Source: Promethearchaeota archaeon (GTDB lineage Archaea > Asgardarchaeota > Lokiarchaeia > Sigyniarchaeales > SOKP01). From it: a stretch of DNA of 64,000 bases. Shown in pieces: positions 34,744 through 44,038 of this stretch. The notes under the pieces were generated by a model that was given only the letters and a program-made list of their open reading frames with translations, was not told where the DNA came from and did no database searches. Location of the stretch: the NCBI GenBank assembly GCA_016839585.1, contig JAEOTZ010000072.1, positions 87,355 to 151,354 on the forward strand. The letters are read 5' to 3'. Position 1 is the stretch's first letter, and every line of letters starts with the position of its first letter. A program made the translations under genes and the position numbers.

Positions 34744-35604
34744 ATGAATATTCGTAGTAAATTAATCAATTCAAAAGCCTTTGATTTTGAGGAAACTGAA
34801 TATTTTTGGCATAAAAATTCGCTCTTTGAATTTAAAGGATTTTCTGGCAAGAAGGAACAAAATCTAAATTTTGATGCTGATCAAATATATCTTGGTTTAA
34901 CAAAAGAATCCCTTATATTTTTGAATGATTTAAATTTAGCTAAATCTAAAATTAATCCAGATTTAATTATTTTTGCCAGTCGTCATAGATCTGAAGCTCA
35001 ACGACCTGCTTTTTTAGCTCATCTTACCGGTAACTGGAGTAGCAAAGCTGAATTTGGAGGTAATCCTCGTGAATTATCTTTGGCAAGTGCTCTATTATTT
35101 AAAGCAGGATTTTTATCTTTGATAGAAAACTCAAAATCTACAGGCTTAACTAATTTTTCGACGGATATTGAAGTGACTCATCATGGTCCTACTACTTTAC
35201 AGAAACCATTAATTTTTCTGGAACTAGGAAGCACTAAGGAGGAATGGAATAATAGCGAAGCTGGAGAGGTTGTAGCTAATTCTATTATTAATGCAATTTA
35301 TAAATATTTAGATTTTAAGAAAAAAAAAGATCATCAAATTGGCTTAGGATGGGGAGGTACTCATTATGCTCCTAATTTTCATAGATTAGTAATAAATAGT
35401 ACTGTCGCCATGTCTTTTATATGCCCTAAATACTATATACAAGAACTAAATAGGGATTTGATTTCACAAATGATAGAAAATACCCTTGAAAGTGTTGACT
35501 ATTTTATTATTGATTGGAAAGGCACTAATTCCGAAGATAAAAAGCATTTGATTCCTTTATTAGAAGAGTTTGATATCCATATTAAAAAGACTAAAGAGTT
35601 TTAA
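34744..35604 (+). CDS. dtdA: D-aminoacyl-tRNA deacylase (archaeal DtdA/DTD2)
   Basis: Removes D-amino acids and aldehyde adducts from tRNA. The 286-residue product has the archaeal/plant DTD2 motifs: FASRHRSEAQRPAFLAHLTG, the HHGPTTLQKPLIFLELGST core, and GLGWGGTHYAPNF. Start ATG at 34744 follows an AT-rich gap. It is a lone plus-strand gene between two minus-strand genes. The housekeeping role and length are typical for archaea. Confidence 0.93.
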   Translation: MNIRSKLINSKAFDFEETEYFWHKNSLFEFKGFSGKKEQNLNFDADQIYLGLTKESLIFLNDLNLAKSKINPDLIIFASRHRSEAQRPAFLAHLTGNWSSKAEFGGNPRELSLASALLFKAGFLSLIENSKSTGLTNFSTDIEVTHHGPTTLQKPLIFLELGSTKEEWNNSEAGEVVANSIINAIYKYLDFKKKKDHQIGLGWGGTHYAPNFHRLVINSTVAMSFICPKYYIQELNRDLISQMIENTLESVDYFIIDWKGTNSEDKKHLIPLLEEFDIHIKKTKEF

Positions 35605-35633
35605 TCACCAGAAGATTTTAAATATTAAAAAAA

Positions 35634-36503
35634 TCAACTAGCTTCGTTTTTTATCTTTTCATAATATTTAATTAAATTTTTTAGTACATAGTGAGTAGGA
35701 GAATATCCTTGAATTGCTGATTTCGCCAAAACTTTAATGAGAAAATCGCGATGTTTCACATTCTTATCAGGAGTGACATTTAATTCTCTAATATTATAAA
35801 AGCTGCGTACAAATAATGTTGGCCAATCAATAAGGGCTTGTAGTGTTTGACTATATTGTTCTTTACCGTCTTTACTTAATTCTAATTCCTTATTTAATTC
35901 ATAAAAATTACTTTTTCCTTTCTTTTTAATCTTTATTATTCCATCTGCTTTAATTTCATTCATAATTTTATTTAAATCGGCAGATTTTACATTCTTAATA
36001 TTTAACTTTTGTAGACTATCAAGGATCTCAGATGTTGTTTGGCCTTTTAACTTAATTAACACATAATTTCTTGCTATAATATTATATTTTAAAGGAACAG
36101 ATTCATGATCTATTTTATTATATTGTATTAAATTGCCCAAAATCTGTTTTGCAACGAAATATTTAAGAATAATCTGATCATCTTCAGAAAAATCTTTTTT
36201 AAACAAATCAGAATTAAAATAATGATTATATAAGGTTTGTAATAATGATTTTATGGAATAAAATCCATCAACTACAGATTCTTCAACATTTTTCAAAACA
36301 CTGATTCTGTAATTAACATCATTAAGGAATTTTTCTTTGTCTAAAGGTATTTGGCGAACAATATGAGGTTTGCTATTAAGAGGTTTTAAATATTCATCCC
36401 ATTTTTTTTTAAAGCGATAAGATTGAGTTTTTACTATATTTGAGAGTTTATGTACAACTTCTAAAAGTTTATTTAAAAATTCCGCTTCAGAAACTTCAGT
36501 CAT
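35634..36503 (-). CDS. Hypothetical protein with winged-helix-like domain
   Basis: A 289-residue protein, mainly helical and basic, not recognised. The region around residues 150-215 looks like a winged helix (LIKLKGQTTSEILDSLQKL, DLNKIMNEIKADGIIKIKKK, KSNFYELNKEL). The rest is helical with a hydrophobic repeat, with no cysteines. It might be a transcription factor or nucleic-acid-binding protein. Minus strand, 29 bases past the dtdA stop, so convergent with it. Confidence 0.55.
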   Translation of the reverse strand: MTEVSEAEFLNKLLEVVHKLSNIVKTQSYRFKKKWDEYLKPLNSKPHIVRQIPLDKEKFLNDVNYRISVLKNVEESVVDGFYSIKSLLQTLYNHYFNSDLFKKDFSEDDQIILKYFVAKQILGNLIQYNKIDHESVPLKYNIIARNYVLIKLKGQTTSEILDSLQKLNIKNVKSADLNKIMNEIKADGIIKIKKKGKSNFYELNKELELSKDGKEQYSQTLQALIDWPTLFVRSFYNIRELNVTPDKNVKHRDFLIKVLAKSAIQGYSPTHYVLKNLIKYYEKIKNEAS

Positions 36504-36685
36504 TCAAGAAATACCTTAACTCTATTACTCATATTTTTTTAAGATTTTTTTTAGAGATAATAATATTAAAATCTGAAAATTTTTAAACTTTAGAAAAAAC
36601 TTTAACAAAAATTAACTGTTATATTGAATAAAAAGAATTAGTTAATAAGATTTAAATTGATACTCTCAAATAAGGTAAAAAAAAC

Positions 36686-37075
36686 ATGAAGATTGACCAT
36701 ATCGCAATAGCTTGTAACTCCGAATTTGACTCAGATAAATTTTTTACAGATTTATTAGGTCTGAAAAAAGTGAGAAAATTTATGGTTTCATCAGAACTAA
36801 TAGTAAAATTTTTTGGAAGAAAAAAAGAACAAGAAGTTATCCGATATGAAAATGAGAACTTAAGTGTGGAAGTATTTATAATAAATGATAATAGAGAAGC
36901 AAAGGACATTTATACTCATTCTTGTTTGACAGTAAAAAATCGAGATAGGCTTGTAGAAAAAGCATCCTCGATGGGCTTTACTGTGATAAAGGTTCCGAGG
37001 AAGAATAGTAATGATTATTATCTTTTTATTAAAGACTCATTCCAAAATCTTTATGAAATAAAAGAAGAATTGTAG
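36686..37075 (+). CDS. Glyoxalase/VOC-superfamily protein
   Basis: A 129-residue single VOC-fold unit beginning with the family start MKIDHIAIACNSEFDSDKFF, and later VFIINDNREAKDIYTHSCLT and YYLFIKDSFQNLYEIKEEL. One His in the first strand (DHIAI) and a Glu near the end (YEIKEE) are at the usual metal-ligand places. The enzyme type (lyase, dioxygenase, binding protein) cannot be told. RBS AAGGT lies about 9 bases before the ATG. Confidence 0.75.
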   Translation: MKIDHIAIACNSEFDSDKFFTDLLGLKKVRKFMVSSELIVKFFGRKKEQEVIRYENENLSVEVFIINDNREAKDIYTHSCLTVKNRDRLVEKASSMGFTVIKVPRKNSNDYYLFIKDSFQNLYEIKEEL

Positions 37076-37115
37076 TAATTATATTAACTTCTTATATATA
37101 GGTAGATTTTATAGA

Positions 37116-37937
37116 TTATTCATCCCATACTGCTGATGCGAGCAAATGTTCAATTCTTGTTTTCCTTGGTCTAATAAACTCTGTATGATGCTCTTTTCGT
37201 TCTAATAATAAACTCTTCTCAAGATTAACTGAGCTAACCATATACACTTCTAAATCCCCCTCATCAAGATAAATATGATTAAAACTAGGGGTATCATCAG
37301 CTCGAACTTTGTTTGAAGCCGAAGTACCACAGTAAAGAAATGTTGTATTAGATGAATTTTCCCAAGATATAACATAAGCATGAGGAACATGGCGATGCCC
37401 CATCAATACTAAATCAATTTCAAATAGTTGGGTAAATTCTAAGATTTCACCAGCATCTCGAACGGTAGTAAATTTTTGTCCAGACATGGGAATGGGTATC
37501 AAATGATGATGTAATGCCATTATTCTATTTTCTAAGTTCTTATTAAAACATCTCCCTACCCAGTCGAGTTGTTCATCCCCAACCATTCCTTCAGCCATGT
37601 CATCTCTAGCGGAACAAACTCCAACGACGATAGTATCTTTATCTTCAATTATCATTCTAGATCTTCGTGGTCCAATAAGTTTCTCAAAAAATATAAGACC
37701 TGAATTTTTTGCATCATGGTTACCTGGTACTGCAATAAATTTAGTAATCTTTTTTATTTGATCAATATATTCGATCACTTTTTTGAATTGAACAACTCGA
37801 CCCTTGTGAACTATGTCCCCAGTGCATATGACGACATCGGGTCGATTATCTTTAATATAATGGATTATATTTTCCATATAATCAGGGACAAACTCCGACC
37901 CATAGTGAAGGTCGCTTATCTGTATGATTTCTACCAT
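37116..37937 (-). CDS. Calcineurin-like metallophosphoesterase
   Basis: Two-metal phosphoesterase of 273 residues, similar to CpdA/cyclic nucleotide phosphodiesterases. All metal motifs are present: ISDLHYG, CTGDIVHKG, VPGNHDA, ALHHHLIPI and MGHRHVPHAY. The last 45 residues are a basic tail. Substrate could be a cyclic nucleotide, a nucleotide or a phospholipid; the sequence does not decide. Start ATG at 37937. It is convergent with the VOC gene. Confidence 0.85.
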   Translation of the reverse strand: MVEIIQISDLHYGSEFVPDYMENIIHYIKDNRPDVVICTGDIVHKGRVVQFKKVIEYIDQIKKITKFIAVPGNHDAKNSGLIFFEKLIGPRRSRMIIEDKDTIVVGVCSARDDMAEGMVGDEQLDWVGRCFNKNLENRIMALHHHLIPIPMSGQKFTTVRDAGEILEFTQLFEIDLVLMGHRHVPHAYVISWENSSNTTFLYCGTSASNKVRADDTPSFNHIYLDEGDLEVYMVSSVNLEKSLLLERKEHHTEFIRPRKTRIEHLLASAVWDE

Positions 37938-38103
37938 TATTTCTCGCCATTTTTATGATGATTAAAAAAATGAATAATCTCTACAATGTAATTTATTATG
38001 CTCAAAACTATTTATTTTTAATTAGTTTTTTAAAAAATAGAATGGAACTTTAAATTTCAAAAAAAAAAAAATAATTCAGTTAATAAAATTAAAATTAAAA
38101 AAT

Positions 38104-38316
38104 TTAACTATAACTTTCTAATTTAAGCTGAAAAAAATTACTATTAATTTGGTGTTTCAATTTTCGCTGTTTTGTTAATTGTTCAAGACTATTCACGTTT
38201 CTACAATAATCGCAAATACCATCTATAAAAACATAGCGAACTTTTCCACATTGGGGACACCAAAACTCTTCTTTAAATATTGGTTTCATACTTTTATTCA
38301 CATCACTTTTATTCAC
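38104..38316 (-). CDS. Small zinc-ribbon protein
   Basis: A 70-residue protein with one zinc ribbon: CPQC and CDYC separated by 15 residues (FWCPQCGKVRYVFIDGICDYC), a basic middle and a Gln-rich tail. No domain beyond the ribbon is recognisable. It may bind nucleic acid or a protein partner. It lies between the phosphoesterase and AlaRS genes on the same strand, with gaps of 166 and 175 bases. Confidence 0.6.
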   Translation of the reverse strand: MNKSDVNKSMKPIFKEEFWCPQCGKVRYVFIDGICDYCRNVNSLEQLTKQRKLKHQINSNFFQLKLESYS

Positions 38317-38369
38317 TTAATATAAATAAAAAAGAAATTAGATATAAGCTCTCTCACCATATTCTATAA

Positions 38370-38387
38370 AGTCTATATAGTCTATAT
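38370..38387. repeat. Short tandem direct repeat
   Basis: Two adjacent copies of AGTCTATAT in the gap between the zinc-ribbon gene and alaS. They also form a small palindrome (TCTATATAGA). Could be a promoter or operator element, or chance in AT-rich DNA. Confidence 0.3.
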
Positions 38388-38491
38388 AGATATAAAAAAT
38401 GGTTTGAAGGATGATTTACAATGAAATTTAAAAGTTTTTGTTAAAAATGTAAAAAATATATAAGATAATAAATACAAATTTAAATGATAAA

Positions 38492-41449
38492 TTAAGCTCT
38501 AAAGAAATTTTCTTTTATATGTTGTAAAACCTTTACAGAGGATACTCCTTTTTTAGTTATGAATCCTTGCCCAAAATCGGCTTTACCTCCACCTTTTCCA
38601 TTAAAATGTTTAACTGTTTTTGATACTATAGTCCCAATATTAATATCAGATTTCAATAATAAATTCCGCCCTGACATGGCCATAAGTATAATGCCTTCCT
38701 CGCTTTGATTTGAAATAAATGTAATGGAATTTGGTTCCTTTTTCAGAAGTTTCTGGCTCAAATTCTTTAAATCCTCTGTGTTTAAATTATTTGTTGATTC
38801 AAAAATTAACTTAGTATTTTGATAATTCTGAGCATTTTTTATCATTTTTTGAATCGATTCATCACTAAATAAATCCTTGATGTCAGACAACTTTTGTTTT
38901 CCTTCTACCCATTCATCATAAAGTTTTTGAATTTTACTTGGCACATTATCTTTTTTAATACTTAAGAATTGAGAAATTTCTGTTAGCACATCACCTTCAA
39001 ATGTTTCAGAGGAGGTTAATTGTAAATCACTCTCATTTACTTTACCAGATTTAAGTGCTCTATTGACATTTCTCCACTTTTCAAATAATTCTTTTACTCG
39101 TCCTACGAGTTGCTTACGATCAACATTAAACAGAACCTTTAATTGATCAAGAATTTTTTTATGCTTTTGCCTTAACTTTTCTGTAGCCTCTCCTGCTGTA
39201 AAAGTAAGCCTAACAATGCCATCTTGAATCTTCTGTGATTTTGTAATGTGTATATAACCTGCTTCAGAAGTGTTATTTAGATGTGTACCTCCACAAGCCT
39301 CTACTTCAATATTTGGGATTTCTACAATTCGTATTTGCTTGCCAGGCACAGCTCCACCTTGATATATTGTCATTCCATATTTCTTTTCTGCTTCAGAGCG
39401 AGGAATAAAACTAAGATTTAGATCTATCGCTTTATCAATGATTTTATTAGCTTTTTTTTCGATTTCATTTAATATTTCTCTCGAAATTTGTTCATTGTGA
39501 GTTAAATCGAGGGAACTACTCTTAAGTGTCTTCTTTGCTCCCGCTTGATTAATATGGCTACCTAAAACTTCACGAGCAGCTGCATTTACAATATGAGTAG
39601 CAGTATGGTGTTGCGAAAGTTGTTTACGCCAATTTTTATCAACTTTGATTTTAACTATATCACCTTCTTTAAATTTTGGCTTCTTTTCAAGAACGTGAAT
39701 TACATGATTACCTTGTTTAAAAACATCGTAAAATTTTTGACCATTAATATCACCTATATCATGGAGTTGTCCTCCAGAAGTAGGGTAAGCAACTGACTGG
39801 TCTAAAACAACCATATTATCGATTATTTTCAAAACTTTAGCGTTATTAGATATATTAGTATAATCATAATAATACAACGATTTGGTTTCAGGTATTCCTG
39901 CTAAATCTAATTCAATTTCTTTTTGGGTTGCATGAATCTGCTCAGTTTTTTCATGTCTTTCTACGACCAAACTATAGAAATTATCAGGTATCTTTACTAT
40001 TTTATTAAATTTTTTGGCAGTTTCTTTTACCAATTCAGGATTAATACCATTAGAATCATATAATTCAATTAAAGTTTCAATAGTAATTTCTCCTTTTTCA
40101 AATTCTTTTTCCAATATTCTTTTTGCTTTTTTCTTGTTAGCATAATATTTCTCCTTTTCAACATTCAAAATTTTCCTAATTTCATTCAAATGTTCTGAAA
40201 CTTCTGGAAAAATATCTTTTAATTCTTTAGCATGCCAATCACAGACATCAGAAATATCGATATTCCAATTAAATTTATCTATAAAGCTTATCGCACGTCT
40301 AAAAATTACTCTCAGGTTATAACCCCCTCCCACATTAGAAGGAAGTTTCCCATCATTAATAGCAAATAGTAGACTTCTAGCATGTTCTGCTATAGAATAT
40401 AAAGCGGTCATTGGTAGTATTTTATTTATAAGTTCATTCGGATCCATATTTAATTCATTCCCAACTCTTTGCCATGCAGAATCCATATCATCAACTTCAT
40501 CAATGTTTAAAAAGGCAGAATAACGGGAAAATCTATTATATAAGTGCAAATCTAAATCGATATTGGTGATTTCTCTTAATTTTGACAATACATAAGGAAA
40601 TATTGCCTCATACATATTAGGGGTTCCCTGCGAGAACCAAGCAACTCTCTCTTGACCAAGGCCCATATCTAATACTTTGAGTTTAAGTTCTTTTGGACCC
40701 TCGGGGGATTGTTCAAACAACATATATACTTGATTAAAAAGCTCTACACCTCTACTAAAAAATTCTAAACTACAACCAAATGAGCCCCCACCTGCCCAAG
40801 AATCTTCATGTATGGTTAATTCTTTCTTTGGGACACCAACACCTTTGTGAATGAAATCGTGCATGTCCATAAACAGTTCACCCTGATTCCATTCTTCTGG
40901 TGAAACGAATGAATGCTGCCCAATCATTACAAAGCCTGAATTATGTGAACCTGTCAATCCTACGTTTTCGATATCATTGAATCTTAGACAGAATTGAGGT
41001 ATTAAAAGCTTTTTGGCAGGAGGTTCAACTTCACCTGTAATTACATAAGGTTGGAAGGCAGAGATAGAAGCTATAGTAAATTCTGAAGTTGGATTCCACC
41101 TTGCCACACATGGGTATCTTTTTATTGGAACATACCCCCTTGGCTCTAAAACTTCTACAATCTTATCCCATACTCCTATAAATGAGAGCTTTTCTTTAGA
41201 TGGATTATTTACAGTAACTTGAAAACCTCCAGAGCACATGGGGTCTCCGCATACGGTTCTGTCTTCAAGTACTGTCCAAAAATAATTACCACAACATTCG
41301 CAGTGTTTTCTGATATATCCTAAATTTTTAAGTTCTTTAGTAGGAAAGTATTCATCAGGATTTTTAGACGCTATCTTTTTGAAAATTGACTTTAATTCTT
41401 TATCCGTTTGAGCGTGTTTCAATTTATCTAAAGCAGCTTTAGAAAGCAT
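38492..41449 (-). CDS. alaS: Alanyl-tRNA synthetase, archaeal type
   Basis: Charges tRNA-Ala and edits mischarged Ser and Gly. The 985-residue product begins with the archaeal zinc-ribbon insertion (HCECCGNYFW, CGDPMCSGG), then the catalytic class II core, then the editing domain with HHTATH and CGGTHLNNTSEAG metal sites. The C-terminal region ends in a DHH-related domain (NGKGGGKADFGQG). It is somewhat longer than typical archaeal AlaRS (about 900). A likely single-gene transcript. Confidence 0.97.
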   Translation of the reverse strand: MLSKAALDKLKHAQTDKELKSIFKKIASKNPDEYFPTKELKNLGYIRKHCECCGNYFWTVLEDRTVCGDPMCSGGFQVTVNNPSKEKLSFIGVWDKIVEVLEPRGYVPIKRYPCVARWNPTSEFTIASISAFQPYVITGEVEPPAKKLLIPQFCLRFNDIENVGLTGSHNSGFVMIGQHSFVSPEEWNQGELFMDMHDFIHKGVGVPKKELTIHEDSWAGGGSFGCSLEFFSRGVELFNQVYMLFEQSPEGPKELKLKVLDMGLGQERVAWFSQGTPNMYEAIFPYVLSKLREITNIDLDLHLYNRFSRYSAFLNIDEVDDMDSAWQRVGNELNMDPNELINKILPMTALYSIAEHARSLLFAINDGKLPSNVGGGYNLRVIFRRAISFIDKFNWNIDISDVCDWHAKELKDIFPEVSEHLNEIRKILNVEKEKYYANKKKAKRILEKEFEKGEITIETLIELYDSNGINPELVKETAKKFNKIVKIPDNFYSLVVERHEKTEQIHATQKEIELDLAGIPETKSLYYYDYTNISNNAKVLKIIDNMVVLDQSVAYPTSGGQLHDIGDINGQKFYDVFKQGNHVIHVLEKKPKFKEGDIVKIKVDKNWRKQLSQHHTATHIVNAAAREVLGSHINQAGAKKTLKSSSLDLTHNEQISREILNEIEKKANKIIDKAIDLNLSFIPRSEAEKKYGMTIYQGGAVPGKQIRIVEIPNIEVEACGGTHLNNTSEAGYIHITKSQKIQDGIVRLTFTAGEATEKLRQKHKKILDQLKVLFNVDRKQLVGRVKELFEKWRNVNRALKSGKVNESDLQLTSSETFEGDVLTEISQFLSIKKDNVPSKIQKLYDEWVEGKQKLSDIKDLFSDESIQKMIKNAQNYQNTKLIFESTNNLNTEDLKNLSQKLLKKEPNSITFISNQSEEGIILMAMSGRNLLLKSDINIGTIVSKTVKHFNGKGGGKADFGQGFITKKGVSSVKVLQHIKENFFRA

Positions 41450-41724
41450 TGTAATACCACGATGTATAAAAAATAAATAATTACCTTATGAATTTAAATA
41501 ATTTATATCCTAAAATTTTTACCAAAATATTAATAATTAATTTACTTAATTTGTGAAAACTAACATATTGTCTAATATCTATATAATCTCTAATACTTGA
41601 AATCTTGAATTTGAAATAAATAAGTATTTTTATCATTCCATATAGATAAACCTTTTAAACAATAGAAATGATTTTTTATTTGCAAAAAAATTCTAATTTG
41701 AATTAAAATAGAGGTGGAAATCAA

Positions 41725-42027
41725 ATGGCTCATATTTTAGTTACAGGATGGTACCCGCCAAATAAGGGTAAGGAAATGGTGAAAGTTTATACTTCAAAGG
41801 ATAAACCAGCTTATCCCGATTTCGTAAAAAAGATTAATAATTGGGTAACAGCATCCACAGATGGTCAAATTAAAGCATATGCCGTATATGAATGTCCAGA
41901 TGATAAAATACTCGATACAATGAAAGCAATTGCTAAAAGATATACTTTATATTCTACAGTGGAAGGTTACAGATACTATGCTGAGTTATTGATGGATGCT
42001 GAAGAAGCTATCAAGCTTTTATTCTAA
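41725..42027 (+). CDS. DUF3303-like small protein
   Basis: A 100-residue alpha/beta protein, possibly a dimeric ferredoxin-like fold. Recognisable parts are HILVTGWYPPNKGKEM, VTASTDGQIKAYAVYE and a final AELLMDAEEAIKLL. Similar short archaeal proteins exist with no known function. Strong RBS GAGGTGG precedes the ATG. A T-run follows 16 bases after the stop. Stand-alone gene. Confidence 0.65.
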   Translation: MAHILVTGWYPPNKGKEMVKVYTSKDKPAYPDFVKKINNWVTASTDGQIKAYAVYECPDDKILDTMKAIAKRYTLYSTVEGYRYYAELLMDAEEAIKLLF

Positions 42028-42043
42028 AAATAAACCAATAATC

Positions 42044-42052
42044 TTTTTTTTT
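42044..42052 (+). terminator. Oligo-T terminator
   Basis: TTTTTTTTT lies 16 bases after the stop of the small 41725 gene and about 95 bases before the next start. No hairpin. Confidence 0.45.
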
Positions 42053-42147
42053 AATTTCTAATACTCCTCATTTGGTGCATTTATTTGTATGAAGTAAGCT
42101 TAAATGTAAGTGATACTTTTTAAAATAAAAACCATTTTTTTTATAGA

Positions 42148-43449
42148 ATGATTGATGATTTTCACGCAATACTGTTGATACTGGTTTTATTTGCGATTTT
42201 GATGGCTTTTTTTTCTCAACAAAAGTTTGATTATTTCCCTATTGCATTAATCATAGGGGCCATCGCAGTAGTTTCAATGCTCACATTTACTGATGTTGAA
42301 GAGGAAGAAATTCTTGGGTTTATTAATTTTAAAACGTTAATCTTCCTATTTGCTATGCAGATAGTCATCTATTTTGCTATTGATGACCGAGTTTTGGAAT
42401 ATATCGCAATTAAATTGATTCATATCACGAAAGGAAATAATCGGTTATTCTTCTATATGATTTGTCTGTTTACGGGCATTATTGTCGGCTTTATAGAGGA
42501 TTTAACCCTCTCATTGATATTGGTTCCATTGATTTATAGGACATGCCGATTTTTAAAGATACCTGCTGGTACATACATGATGGGAATGACCATTACTATT
42601 AATATCGGTGCGATACTCACGCCTGTCTCGAGTTTAAAAAATTTAATAATCGGTCAAGAATTTAATTGGGGTTTTGGTGAGTATTTTGCTAATATGGGTA
42701 TTTTATTTCTAATCACGTTAATATCCACCATTTACTTGATTGATAGACTTCTATTAAAAAATGAAGAAAAACCAACTGAAGAAAATAAGAAGATATTTTT
42801 ATCAATGATTGACCCCGGGGTTGTGATCAGGAATAAGAATTACTTTTTAACGACAGCCTTCATTCTTCTCGCCACCTTCGTGTTCATGATCTTAGGATTC
42901 GAACCTGCTCTTGTCGCTATCATATCTGCAGCTATCCTTCTTCTTACTCACTCTAAGAATTCGAATTTCTCAGATCTTAAAAACGATATTGAGTGGAGAA
43001 TCATCATTACTTTTGCGATTTTGTTCATTCTTTCGAATTCTTTATCAAGATATGGCTTTTCAGAGTTAATCTCCACAGGTTTGGTAGATTTGGTGAATGA
43101 CAACATTTATCTTGCCGTATTGATAACATTAAGCCTCTCTTCTCTGTTCTCCGCATTTCTTGCTGGAACACCTGTTACCATCATTCTTCTCCCGATTTTT
43201 TCGGCATTCATAGGAGAAGGTTTCTTTCCTAACCCAATCATAATTGCTTTCATAGGTGGTGTTAACATGGCAGGTAATTTTTTACCACAAGGCTCTGCAT
43301 GTGATCTTCTCACCCTATCAATGGCAAAAAAATATGAAGTGGTGAATTTGAATTACAAGCGTTTACTAAAAAATGGCTCATTTTTCGCAATGATTCACTT
43401 TTTAATTATATTGGGATATACAATGCTTTACACATTAATTTTAAGTTAA
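42148..43449 (+). CDS. ArsB/NhaD-type ion transporter superfamily permease, paralogue
   Basis: Second permease of the same superfamily as the gene at 6743, 433 residues with about 11 spans. Signatures are ITINIGAILTPVSSLKNLI in the first half and GVNMAGNFLPQGSACDLL in the second, with acidic re-entrant residues GFIEDLTLSL and SAFLAGTPVT. It differs from its paralogue at the re-entrant sites (SLKN for SAQN; SAFLAG for SGFLDN), so ion or substrate likely differ. Stretches of the gene look slightly richer in C than neighbours, which might indicate later arrival. Convergent with the next gene. Confidence 0.8.
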   Translation: MIDDFHAILLILVLFAILMAFFSQQKFDYFPIALIIGAIAVVSMLTFTDVEEEEILGFINFKTLIFLFAMQIVIYFAIDDRVLEYIAIKLIHITKGNNRLFFYMICLFTGIIVGFIEDLTLSLILVPLIYRTCRFLKIPAGTYMMGMTITINIGAILTPVSSLKNLIIGQEFNWGFGEYFANMGILFLITLISTIYLIDRLLLKNEEKPTEENKKIFLSMIDPGVVIRNKNYFLTTAFILLATFVFMILGFEPALVAIISAAILLLTHSKNSNFSDLKNDIEWRIIITFAILFILSNSLSRYGFSELISTGLVDLVNDNIYLAVLITLSLSSLFSAFLAGTPVTIILLPIFSAFIGEGFFPNPIIIAFIGGVNMAGNFLPQGSACDLLTLSMAKKYEVVNLNYKRLLKNGSFFAMIHFLIILGYTMLYTLILS

Positions 43450-43464
43450 GTGATTTATTACTTT

Positions 43465-43917
43465 TTATAATTCTAGAACTTGAAGTCTTGAATATCCTTC
43501 TTTAATAAAATCATAGTCAAGAAGTTCAATTTTTTCAGGTATAATTTTTAATAAAAGCTTTCTTTTTCCTCGGACAATTTTCTGAGCTTTTTCGAATTCT
43601 TCATCTCCTTCTTTTAAAAATATAATTCTTTCTTTCCCAGAAGCCGTAATCTGCATTCCTTGGATTTTTCCTTCAGATAAGGGAGTATAGATGCCAATAC
43701 TAACAATTGGATTGTTTTCAATATTCTTAACTTTTCTTCCAGGGGCAGGTCCTACATATATATTAAAACTGTCTTTCTCTGTATAGAAATCCATAGGAGT
43801 TGCTCGGGGGATATTATTGCTACAAGTACACAGTACTAACACTTTTCTTTTATCCAAGAAATTTAGGATCTCACTTTTTAATTTAGCTTTAGGCATTCCA
43901 CTCATTAAATTTATCAC
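43465..43917 (-). CDS. Pyridoxamine 5'-phosphate oxidase-like (FMN/F420-binding split barrel) protein
   Basis: A 150-residue split beta-barrel protein. Motifs are KVLVLCTCSNNIPRATPMDF and NIYVGPAPGRKVKNIENNP, typical for the family that binds FMN, F420 or heme. The active-site residues of true PNPOx are missing, so the reaction is likely different. F420 binding is possible since F420 genes are in the window, but not shown. Convergent with the permease gene. Confidence 0.78.
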   Translation of the reverse strand: MINLMSGMPKAKLKSEILNFLDKRKVLVLCTCSNNIPRATPMDFYTEKDSFNIYVGPAPGRKVKNIENNPIVSIGIYTPLSEGKIQGMQITASGKERIIFLKEGDEEFEKAQKIVRGKRKLLLKIIPEKIELLDYDFIKEGYSRLQVLEL

Positions 43918-44038
43918 GTTGAAATTTTATTATATGTTATTATCATTAAAAACATACAAACAAAATAAAGTTTAGAAAAACAATTCTAACTTCTGAATAT
44001 TATATAGTTTTACTAAAAAACAAGAATTTAAAAAAGAG

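Noticed and set aside
42148..43449. Horizontal transfer of the second permease, suggested by slightly C-richer stretches
   Set aside because: The difference is mild and judged by eye. Without codon statistics I do not claim transfer.
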